A stretch of 64,000 nt of DNA from Plantago ovata (Eukaryota; Streptophyta; Magnoliopsida; Lamiales; Plantaginaceae): assembly GCA_028274465.1 (NCBI GenBank), contig CM051456.1:13605745-13669744 (forward strand). The letters are read 5' to 3'. Position numbers and translations under genes: made by a program. This document shows positions 1 through 10,362 of this stretch, one piece after another. Positions within the stretch are counted from its first letter, which is position 1. The number at the start of each line of letters is the position of its first letter. The notes beneath the pieces are model-generated. The model made no database searches. It saw only the letters and a list, made by a program, of their open reading frames with translations, and was not told the DNA's origin.

Positions 1-142
1 CATTACTCATTTCGTAAGAACTAACAGACCTTGTATAAACGTGTTCAAAATGGTTTAATTTTCTCTCTAGCCACATTACAAAGAATCCTTACTTCACAAC
101 AAGACAAACACAGGCAATTCTCTTTCACAACAGAGACCATGA

Positions 143-430
143 CGGTACATTATGCGTTGTTAGCTATCAAATATTTCAACCAAGAAACATGTCCTTTTTC
201 CTAGCGTATAACCCATTCAACAATCGGCAGCAAACAAATACTACATTATTTCCACCGCTCAAAGCACATTATACTACATTATGCTCAAACCGGTACATGT
301 ATGCGTTCTTAGCTATTAAAGATTTCAACCAACACACATGTCCTTTTTACTGGTGTAAAAACCCATTAAAAAATCAGCAGCAAATAAATACTACAAGTAG
401 TACATTGTTTTAACTGCTCAAATCACATTA
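143..430. repeat. Imperfect tandem duplication, about 150-bp unit, two copies
   Basis: Two adjacent units (about 143-292 and 293-430) share the same order of words at an offset of 150 bp: GCGTT-TTAGCTAT, then ATTTCAACCAA, then CATGTCCTTTTT, then CAGCAAA-AAATACTACA, then GCTCAAA-CACATTATAC. The copies have diverged by scattered substitutions and a small insertion in the second. No coding function is visible: the short open frame spanning both units is a by-product of the repeat. Confidence 0.75.
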
Positions 431-1884
431 TACAATTTCTCAAAAACTATAACACAATAGCAATATAACAAAACCGGTTTACGACTATGTGACTTCAATA
501 CAAAATAATTCAAGCCAACCTACCCCTACTTACATACATTCCACTCCTAGTAAAACCATATACTACAATTTCCAATTCACACCATCTAAACAATAAAATG
601 TAATATCTCAAAACTCAAAATTTGCCCTCAAGACATGAATTTTAACAGCATACAGATAAAACAATTCTCTGATACTAACACAGAAAATAGTGTGTACTTG
701 GACCCAAAAGAATTCAAAATACAGTAAAAGAAGTTAAACCTCTAATCGATGGAACTGGTACTTTATGAAGCGCCCCAAAAAGGGGTTGTTGAGTGGCTTT
801 GACCAACAACAATGGTGGCGAAGGAAGCCCAGCTATTATTGAGGCCATCTGATGCAGTGATCACGTTTTCTTGAAGAAACTCTCTGAAATGACTAATGAG
901 AAATTTGGAGAGTAGTTTGAAGACCACAGAAATCAATAGAAGACCAACCATGTAATTTCGTTATTTTATCCATAAGGAAATTAATAATTGCACTTTGGTT
1001 CATCAACTATGCACTTTTTCACGAACAGGGCTGTTAAGTTTATTTTTTACCATATTGCGATAAATATTCTCCCCTTTCCTTTATAAAAACTTCATATGCG
1101 CGGATTCTTCGCATCATTGCATGGAGTAGTGTAGTGTCACACAAAATGCACGGATATGAAGGCTACACATTGTTGGCATTATTTTCTCAACAAGGGTGGA
1201 GTAATTTGACCAATTTTGATTGAGTAAATGAGGGTAAATGTTTCCCTGATTAAGTTGAAAGTAGTTTAGTTGAGTTCAATCGATTTGCGGTTAGGGTATA
1301 ATATAATTACAATCCATTATTCGTAGTTCAAGATCAACATAAAGCCCAAGCCCATATCTCCTAATTAACTAAAATCCTAGTTTATCTTCGATGCAACTGA
1401 CAATGCCCTTATTACAACCCTAGCGAAGTTAAGAGCGCCGCTACTCAAACATCAAGAAGACGAAGTGGGATTAACGTCTGTAAGACAAGTTTTCATGTTC
1501 AATGCAAGTTTATGATCTTTTTACTGTTTTCAGATTTATAAAATTGTGATATGTTGGATTTGTTTAATTCTCATGATTGAGATTTGTGACTTAATGGCTC
1601 TGATCGGTTATGGAGTATGTCGCAACCATGTTTATTGTTGTCAAATTGATCGAGATTAGATGTATATACAAAGATAGGATGTTGAATGCATGTTTTTCAT
1701 TTGATAAAAGAAAATTTGAGAGTTATGCTCTTTTATCTTCGTCTGAAAACTCGCTAGTTTTAGTTCCATTTAGTTCTGTTCAGATTCATTAATATGAATT
1801 TTGTTCAAATTTGCTTAGTTATATTTGTTGAGTTCAATTTCATTCAGTTATATGTTATGTTTTGTTCAATTTGCTGAAAACAAT
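431..1884. other. Intergenic, no recognisable gene
   Basis: AT-rich sequence without a long open frame. A 60-codon minus-strand frame ends near 763 and has no recognisable domain and no clear flanking exon. I see no RNA gene or transposon end here. Confidence 0.5.
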
Positions 1885-1999
1885 GTATTAATGAATATGT
1901 TGAATTAGGTCACAACCATATATTTGTTGTTGTTACATAGAGTGTATCAATGAATATGTTGAATTAGGTTATAAGGATGTTTGTTGTTGTTACATACAG
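1885..1999. repeat. Short tandem duplication, 57-bp unit
   Basis: The words AATGAATATGTTGAATTAGG and TTTGTTGTTGTTACATA occur twice in the same order about 57 bp apart, with the first unit starting near 1890 and the second near 1947. It is a simple two-copy duplication in non-coding sequence. Confidence 0.7.
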
Positions 2000-2171
2000 G
2001 GCGAGAGAGGATTGGCAAATACGATTAAGCTATCGCAAAACACCATTTCGAGCTAGCCATCGCAAAAAACCACAAACCAAGTAGCCAAACCCATCTTCTT
2101 TCTCATTCAATTAAAAAAGACCCTTGATTTCCCAATTCACAAAATTACAGAGCAAGCTTCTCACTCAAAAA

Positions 2172-2441
2172 ATGGCAGAATCATCAAATTCCCCAAACAC
2201 AGTAACAATAACAATCGAAGAAAGAACAGAGTTTATAGTTCAACACACACACACACAGGCGGCTGCCAAGAAACTCACAGATTAGCCCACTTTCTCAAAC
2301 CCACTGTTTCCACAATGAAAGGAAACCCACCTCTGGAACGTCCTGACCTAAACCCTTCACCACCCAAATGTACTTTAAAGCTTCAGCTCAGAGGATGGCT
2401 TGATCATAAAATTGTGGGAAAAGGTTGGGATCTATAATGCG
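2172..2441 (+). pseudogene. Possible decayed gene start, family not recognised
   Basis: An ATG at 2172 opens a 37-codon frame (MAESSNSPNTV...) that ends at a stop near 2285 after a CA-rich stretch. A different frame then continues without stops to about 2439 with peptide-like composition (AHFLKPTVSTMKGNPPLERP, then SPPKCTLKLQLRGW). The pattern looks like the first exon of a plant gene broken by a frameshift. I cannot name the family, and it may be chance. The preceding 100 bp are C- and A-rich like a plant 5' leader. Confidence 0.25.
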
Positions 2442-2953
2442 CAGCAACTTTGAACATTAGGCCTTTCTTGCACTATAGTTGCAATATAGAACTATGTGCG
2501 CACCGGATACTTTTAGTCTTTGCGCATGCCGAACTTGTGCGCTACGACTAGACCAAGTCTTTTCATTGTTTTTAACAAATATTGAGGTGGATTAGTAGCA
2601 CTTGGCATGTTGTACAGAACATATATTTAATCTAATCAATCCATTATACCAAAATGCTTGCTACATGTTCAGGAATACAACAAGTGTACAGGTGATCAGG
2701 CAAGAGAGATCGACTACTCAGGTCATGCTAGCTCTTAGCCATGCACCATCTCTTGTGCAATATATGAAGGCAAGAGTCATTCTTATGACTTCTTGGTCGT
2801 CTACGGCTACCTAATCAGCTATCAGTTCTTCGTATTTACAGAGACAATTGATGCAAACTTGATAAATACCACTAACCTACCAAATCGGTCTTTACTGTTA
2901 CAATTCATACACGTTTAATTTGTACATCAAGCTTGAGCACTACTGCACTGGTT
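2442..2953. other. 3' flank of the RopGEF gene, nothing recognised
   Basis: No gene-like frame is supported. It lies downstream of the minus-strand RopGEF and probably contains its 3' UTR. Confidence 0.4.
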
Positions 2954-5335
2954 TCAATGGCGAGACCTTGGGCTTCGTGTACCACCTATTCGCTCTAAGT
3001 ACGACACTCTCTTAGGGGCAACATCAGCTGGCTTGGTAAGCTCCTTTGCCAACTTGTCACAATGAGAATCTTTAGTTGGTTCTGCCGAATCTTCCTGGTC
3101 TGAATCCCATCCCATGAAATCCAACAATGTTGTCTTTGATGTCGGTGTACATGGTGGAATTGATTTTTCTGATTCGTCACTAGTATCTGGAGACTTATCA
3201 GATTGTGTAACTGGTGAGGAATGTTGTTCTGCTGCTACTGATGCTTCTTTTGCTTGTTTGTCAGCATGCATTACGTCTTCTATTCGTGACAATACAGTGA
3301 ACGCCAAGCTTTCTATAATCCTCGAATAGCTTTCTAAAATTGCTTGCCCCACGTCCTTCAAAATTCGAATGCATATACATATATCATCAAAATGAAATGT
3401 CTTGAACAGCCTAGTATGCAGAACTCATGAAAGCATATCAATATTGTACTTACTCGATTGTATTGAATTTTGCTTATGTCGAGAGAAGACTGTGGGATTC
3501 CAGGAAACCGGTGCTTAAGAATTAGTAAGAGTGTCTCTGCCCTATCTTCGAGAATTTCTCTCTTCTCTGAACTAACAGTTGAACTCCAAGAAGATTTGTA
3601 AGTCTCTTTAGCGTTCATTTTCCTTTTCCATATCACTACTGAAGCCTCAATCTTGTTTTTCAGATCAAGAATCTTATGTTCTGATGTCAAGTCTATATTA
3701 GACATCAAGTCGTCTGGATCAAAGTAGTCGTCTGTAATGCTCTTGTATATCAAGTCCCCAAGGCTTGCCTTCCCATTCTATTTCATAACACAGAAAACAA
3801 TCAGCAGATAAAATACACCAAATCTAAGTCATAACCTATCTTTTGTATTAAGCGTTAACCAGAGTGTTCGCGATAACTTACCAGAAAGTGCAGCAATATA
3901 GAAAAAAACATATTATTCTGCAAATGCATGAAAAGCTGTTTTGCAGAATTTTGAACACGTAGTAAAACCTTGTTCTTGTGTACCTTAGGGAGAGAATCTA
4001 CGTAGCTTTCTGGAACTTCCATTTCCGATAACACTTGAGCATTAATAGCCATAGCTGCTTTTAGTACTTGGTTCACTGAATCCTTCTGACATTGCATCCA
4101 CTTTCTTGTAGAATCAGACAAACCGCCTTGGGGTACCTTAGGAGTAGGAATCCACCATTTGTCGGCTTTTCTAGCCGTATTCTTCTTTTTATGGGAGTCA
4201 TCATCATCATCTGGTGAATCGTAATTGAACTCGTGTTGGTCTACAAAGTTGTCTAGACACTCCTGTTCATGTTACATATCAAATGCAATTAGTACCATCC
4301 TTGCAAAAAGAATCTTCAAATCCATGAAAAAAAACTCCCTCTTACAAGGAGCATAGCATCAAGCTTTCGTAACGCTGGAATGTTCATGTGGAGATCATTT
4401 CTCTGCCTCCACACCATAACCTGGTACAAATTCTGAGTCTTACTAAATAGTATACATGAGAAAGAAACGTTTCTCGTGTTCTTACGCATATGTCCTCAAT
4501 TTATTGACAAGAGATAAAAATGGAGTCACCTCCATAGCGGTTCCATCAGATGAGGCCTGTTTTGAAGGAACAAATTCGACAATGTGATCTGTGACAGATA
4601 ATAGCCAGTCAATCTCCTTTCTCCATCTTGCTTTGTTCTCTGACGACATAGGCTGTAGTTTCTTCTCTTCCCCAAATACAGAAGCTGAATATATTCACAT
4701 AAAAAGCATAATAATTAACAAATCAGAGATTTTTTTCTATGAAGATCCAAATTGATCGCGAACAATCAAAATATGTAACTACTCCTTAACTCTGTTTTAC
4801 ACTTGTGGTACAAATGACTATTGTTGATTGGCAGTACCTGCTAAGTTAGTTATAGCATTCGATAATGCTAGGGCCGAAGAAACACCATTTCCTCCACCGG
4901 ACATGTCCTCACCCAGAAGCAACTTCGCAAACTTTTCCTTCAACAATGCCATATCTACATTATGGCACCAACACAAAAAATACATCAACAAACATTGAAA
5001 CAAAATTTAACAAGAAACATTGATTTCCTACCTGAATTTGTCTGTTTTTCTGTTGAACGGAGGTTGGTTATTGAGCCTCCATCATTACACAAGCGAGACT
5101 TGACCTTATCCGCCAGATTTAAGGGTGGCAATCCGCCAGGATGAAGCTCATGAGATATAGGAGAAGACGCTTCACTTCTGGACAACATCCTGTCTTGATC
5201 TTCAGGAGAAATGTGGCAAGTATTGTTTTCGATAGTCAAGCTCTTGGCATTCCGTCTTCTGTTTTCATGCAAGGCCTTGAAATGCCCCAGGCGAGATTTG
5301 TAGGTATCCATTTCCTCTTCCAGATCGCGAACCAT
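2954..5335 (-). CDS. ROPGEF: Rop guanine nucleotide exchange factor (PRONE domain)
   Basis: Seven exons on the minus strand: 5335-5032, 4954-4838, 4684-4530, 4420-4346, 4262-3882, 3777-3454 and 3355-2954, together 1758 nt (585 residues). All junctions are GT-AG and in frame. The PRONE domain, the plant-only catalytic domain that exchanges GDP for GTP on Rho-of-plants GTPases at the plasma membrane, starts around residue 102. Recognisable blocks are [73 protein letters not shown] and [20 protein letters not shown]. The acidic, Ser-rich C-terminal tail after the PRONE domain is typical of the family and is the likely autoinhibitory or receptor-kinase-contact region (family knowledge). The linker [14 protein letters not shown] before WWIPTP is family-like. 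The start at 5335 is the first ATG of the exon; an earlier non-coding exon cannot be excluded. The exact family member is not assigned. Confidence 0.93.
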
Positions 5336-6060
5336 TGTTCATAACATATAAAAAAAATTATGATTCTTCAAACTGATGAAATTCATAAAAGAATATGATG
5401 ATTTTCTGTTAGGAACAGTTTTGGAATTTTGATACAGTTTTAGACCAAGCAGAAGAAACTGCATCAAAGTAATGTGTTGTTCTCCTCAATTTTCTAGAAA
5501 TATGGAATGTATGAGGTGCTTGCATGCAGTGGTTCATGTTAGTGAATGAAAACAAAGAAATAGGGACAAAATTATAGATATCTGATCCTATTTTCTTCCA
5601 CTAAGAATAGCAAATTTTTCCTCTTTCCCTTTTTTTGGGAAGTAACGGAAACTTTAATGCGAAAAATCATCATTTGAACTCAATTTGAGCGACCTCAGAC
5701 AAAACTGGCACAAAAGAAACAGAATTTACTCCCAGAACTAGGGAGCTTCAGATGTCAAACATGTCAAAGCAACAGAAAACACATTTCTAAGTAAAACTGT
5801 TTATTCATCAAAAGTCTGAAATAACATATGGTATAAAGACATGACAATCGATCACCAATAGGGTTTCTCACAGGCGAAAGTTTGCTCTCTTAATGTACGG
5901 GCCATCCATATAGTCCCGACTAATAAACAATGCTCCAGGCATGCATCAATTAAGCCGCTTGACGGAGCTGAGTTTCGATCAGATGCATTACTTCAAAGGA
6001 TCTTAAAATAACAAGAAAGTAAGGAAGGTTCTTCTCTTCTCTGTTCAAAATGTACAATTC
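5336..6060. other. Region between RopGEF and the GH32 gene
   Basis: Upstream leader of RopGEF and 3' flank of the GH32 gene. No additional coding frame or repeat is recognised. Confidence 0.4.
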
Positions 6061-9000
6061 TTACTGGTTCATTTCAATAGGTCTACTCATACTCCAAGCC
6101 TCTAATTGGACAACTTTCACAGGTTCTGTTCCATTGTTGAATACATAAAGATGTGCATTATCATATATTGCCATTGAAGGATAAACTCTAGATGAAATGC
6201 AGGTTCTTCCTCTTGCAGCAAAACTCTCCACAACGGAGTTGTCAATCTACAAAAATCGAACATACATTAAAACATTTTCAAAGAAATCAAAAGATGAAAT
6301 GTTATCATGTAAATTGATTAAATGTAGTAAATTTATGCATACCAGACTCCGAAGTGAAATCTTCTTTTGACTCAAATCTACGTTTACAAATCCTCCATAA
6401 GAAGGTCTATATGCGTCATCATTCTCTGTAGACGAAAAGCTGGCCTTAAACGTGGACCTGCCAGGAGAACGATTCAAGTTTTATATATCATATTCACTTT
6501 TTTATTTCTTTACGCGATAGTAATTAACTATTCAACATTTCAACTTGTAACAACAAACCTTGAAGCATCCGAGCACATAAGGACTAGATAACTACCCCCA
6601 TCCTGGAAAACTCGAAAGAACACAGGGGTGTACTCTTCCAAGTTTTCTGAAGCCAATGTCAAGATTCCAAATGGTCCTAATCCACCTTGAACACTAGATC
6701 TCTTTTGGCCACAAAGCTTTTGTGCGTCGTACCTATCCCAACTTGGATCAAATGGCTCGGCCTTGTCCAGGCTACCAAATGAGAAGGTCGCATCTATGTC
6801 AGCCTATTAAGGTTCAAAATCATGCCAGATTAAAGTCAATCTATATATAAAGTTCTAATTATACAACATGGTAAGCAGCTATACCTGTGCTGCTGTTATC
6901 CCTTTCACTTCAACCATTTCTCCCATTTTGAGCACCTGATTCCGCAATTTAACCTTCTTCCCTCTTAGAGTTTTGACTTCTTCAACAGGCCATTGTAGCA
7001 ATTGCTTGCCATTTGGATCAAGCACAATGGTCCGCGGGATTAGCTGTAGTAAGAAGTAGACTTACAATTAACCATATGATACATAAAAGCAGGAATTCTT
7101 TGGCGTTTAATATTAGCGTCTATAATACCTGAATACCAGCCCAGCCTTTCTGGATATCATCATCGGTAGAATCAGACTCATTTGCCCAACCCCACAAGAT
7201 TCTTCTGTTCTTACTTGGGTCAAAAAATGACTTTGAGGCATAGAATTTACCATAGTCATACCTCAATCCGTTCCATCCATCAATCATGTCGTCATCAGGA
7301 GTGTACCTATCAATGTCAGGATCATATGTACCTAAGGTGTAATAGTCATATGCAGTTTCTGCAAGGCTTGCTTTCAGAACGTGTTTTACGTCGGATCCCA
7401 CAGTAGACGTGTCTAGTCCGTTTTTGCTATAGGTCGACACTGGATAAAAATCAGGGCATTCCCAGTTACCGGTCTTGGGTGCTAAATGTAAAGGATGTTC
7501 AGCTTTTGTCCACGTTTTCATGAAATTCTTGCTCTTGTAAGAATATGCAATTCCCGTTTGATTCATGCTGCCTCCTAATGTGATTCTCCAGTACCCATCT
7601 CGGCCGTACCAAGCAGTAGTGGGATCACGGAACATGTTCTTATCAATGGACTCATCTGCAGTGATCAACGGGTTGTTATCTGGTTTGATCCACTCGGTTA
7701 GATAGGGATCAGACAAGTTGGCTGGCACAGCATAATTTTGCACTTGTGTTTGATTTTGGTCGATGATGCCAGTGTAGATGATGACAGGCGTGTTATCCGC
7801 AAGGATTGTGGCTGATCCAGACCAGCAACCATAGTTGTCAAAAGGCTTTGATGGGTAAAGTGCTACGGGCAGTCTTTTCCAGTTGATCAAATCTTTGGAC
7901 ACAGAGTGAGCCCAAACTATATCGCGTGACCAGACAGCACCATTAGGATTGTACTGATAGAACAGGTGATATATTCCCTTGTAATACATTGGTCCTATTA
8001 ATATCACATAATGCATGTTATTGTGAAACTATAAGACAATTGTTAGTTTTAAGATTATACAAACAAGAATAGGCCAAGAAGATGACTAACCATTGGGATC
8101 TGATGATCGTATACACCGGGCCATAAGTATGAAAAAGATGCAAAGGAAATTCGTCAGTGCAACATAAATCAGAATGTCATAAGTTTGAAAATTAACTTTA
8201 TTCAGAAATCTGCTGAGTTCTAGTAAGACGTTTCACATATATAGCCCTTGGTTTGTTGAATTGAAAAACAGCCTAATAACATTCTTTTCCTTTTTTAATT
8301 TGCTTTTTTTTTCGACACATCAGTACAGGTTACCATTTCAATAGTAACATGAATAGCCTAACAAAGTCCTAATTGATAAAACATATGATGTGCATGGTTA
8401 TTTTGTATGGTGTTTTCTGTTCTGAGCATCTGGTAATGCAGTGCCATCATGTCATATTAACATGAATGCAGACTGGAGTGGAGAAATCAGATTGTGGATA
8501 TATGTTACAAGTTGCAAAAGGGAACGTTCAACGTTAAGCAAGAAGTTTGAAATTATCTATCTAGCTAGCTATATAGCAGAGACAGGTTAAGCAGTTGGCA
8601 AAATATTTCCTTCACATCATCTACTGTTAAACAAGTGATTCAGCATGGCCTTTTGTGTATAGGATAGTAGGAAGATGAGAACTCTATGACAATTACAGGG
8701 AGCTACCAAACTAATATTTCGGATCTTATTTACCTAAATCCAACCGTTTGAATTAAAAAGTGGAACATTTTGGGAGTATACGACAAGCAAAAATTAAAAT
8801 AGCACACATTGTACTATTCAATTTCAATCAGTAAGCCCGAGACAAATACATGTGAATACTAGTGTCATATAAATTAAACGATGACAACTCATCTCATCGG
8901 CAGCTTACAATTAATAACTCCATAAGATACCTAGGAGTAACCTTCAATTATCACACTTAAAGATTAATAATTAAGCAATATCAGAACCAATATAACCAGG

Positions 9001-9628
9001 GTTATTGTTCACTGCTACTGGCAAATAAAGTAATGGAAACTTGAAATAGTATTCACTTAGTTTTGTTTTATAGTGACAAGCTTGAAGCTAGGAAGATAGT
9101 TGACCAGATTGATAAACAGACAGAAACCAAAAGCCATAAACATCGGAAACAAAATGTAACCACCAGATCATCTTCATGAATTTAACATGAATTAAAACTG
9201 CCAGATAAGATCGGAAGTAGTAATTCTTCCTTCCCGGTTCAATTTCGCATATTTTGTTAACTTTCTTGAGACTGACCTTAAATCGATAAGTGTAACGTAA
9301 AAGTTACATAATGTCATACTATAAGTTGCAAAGTAACTTTTTCTGATTTGAAGTTACATAGTTTAAGAAATTAAGGTCAATAGAACAAAATGAGTTCGAT
9401 TCGAAAATGAGTAAGTAATAAATGTAGCAGCAGTTACTGACCGTTGATCCAGTGGCTAGTGGGCTGGAAGTGGTACCCGGTCCGGTGTACAGATTGAAGG
9501 TAAAGTTTGTGCCGGCGAGACGCTTCCACTCCGCCGTTAAACAATGGTACTGCAGCTAATAAGCAAAACAGCACCAAACACAAAATGTTGCTGCTATTCA
9601 TACTTCTTTTATGGAATGGAAACCGCAT
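6061..9628 (-). CDS. GH32 cell-wall invertase / fructan exohydrolase-like enzyme
   Basis: Seven exons: 9628-9442, 8099-8091 (9 nt), 7994-7129, 7043-6885, 6803-6559, 6457-6343 and 6246-6061; 1767 nt, 588 residues. The N-terminus has a hydrophobic signal segment ([17 protein letters not shown]), so the protein should be secreted. Catalytic landmarks of glycoside hydrolase family 32 are intact: NDPNG with nucleophile Asp63, FRDPTTAW with Asp189, and WECPDFYP with acid/base Glu244. The Pro in WECPDF marks the cell-wall group rather than vacuolar invertases, which have Val there. The sequence [12 protein letters not shown] has Ala at the two positions (277 and 280) where sucrose-cleaving cell-wall invertases carry Asp and Lys (Asp239/Lys242 in Arabidopsis cwINV1). 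Loss of that pair is known from fructan exohydrolases and from defective invertases, so hydrolysis of sucrose is doubtful. An in-frame second ATG at 9601 gives a shorter signal peptide and is equally plausible. Confidence 0.93.
8091..8099 (-). other. 9-nt mini-exon of the GH32 gene
   Basis: ATCCCAATG is flanked by an AG acceptor and a GT donor. It restores the NDPNG catalytic motif, whose codons are spread over exons 1, 2 and 3. This mini-exon is a known hallmark of plant acid invertase genes. Annotation software often misses it, and its absence removes the nucleophile motif. Confidence 0.92.
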
Positions 9629-10362
9629 CAGCAAGAGAACTGACTCACTCTCTCCTTATAGTAACGTGAACGGTGAACTTGGAGGATTAGGACTAGGAGG
9701 AGCTGGATTTGGAGTAAACTCAATATCATCTAGCTTCTCTAGTCAAACACTTGTCAATTTCTAATACTTATTCATATTGTGATAATTGCACTGTACTCCC
9801 TCCATTCACAAATTTCACATTTTAAATTGACACATACATAATTAAAACAATAGAAAAAAAAATAGCAATTTGAAAGTGACTGGGATGGGATTAGTATTAG
9901 TATATTGTAATTATTATTAACATTTGTGATACTCACCGGTTGTTCGAGTCTTTTTATAAAATATTTTTCTCCGGTCCTATACAATTCTAACTTAGTTCTC
10001 ATATCGCTGTAAATTTGTTAATTTTAATGGAGCCTCACTCTCGGGTTTATAAAGGTCGTTGAGTGGTAAGGGTGTTGGGCACAAGAGAGATCGGACTTTG
10101 AACATCAACGCAATTATAAGGGTGATTTAGGTGTATTTGGAGTTATAATGTCGTCAATAGAAAGAAGCTGGGATACTGAAGTAAAGATGACCATAAATGG
10201 AGATATAAAACCTTTTAGGTGTGAAGATATGAGTCGGTAGTGTAGTAATTATCATTTAAGAAAAAAAAAAAAATTAAAAAAACAACCAATTTGGCTGATG
10301 AAATAAAAAGCGAGAACACAAACATCACAATCGAATCAAATAACGGGATAGTCCCAGAAGAA
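9629..10362. other. Bidirectional upstream region of GH32 (-) and HPR copy A (+)
   Basis: Both flanking genes are transcribed outward from here. A single CTCCCTCCATTCACAAAT stretch near 9797 resembles the end of a Stowaway-type MITE, but I see no matching opposite end. An A-run precedes the HPR copy A reading frame. Confidence 0.4.
9651..9668 (-). promoter_or_regulatory. Possible TATA element of the GH32 gene
   Basis: On the minus strand the sequence ACTATAAGGAGAGA lies about 30-40 bp upstream of the 9628 ATG, so a very short leader would result. It is a weak TATA match seen by eye only. Confidence 0.25.

Noticed and set aside
763-951. 62-codon minus-strand open frame
   Set aside because: No recognisable domain, no clear acceptor or partner exon, and the length is within chance for AT-rich DNA.
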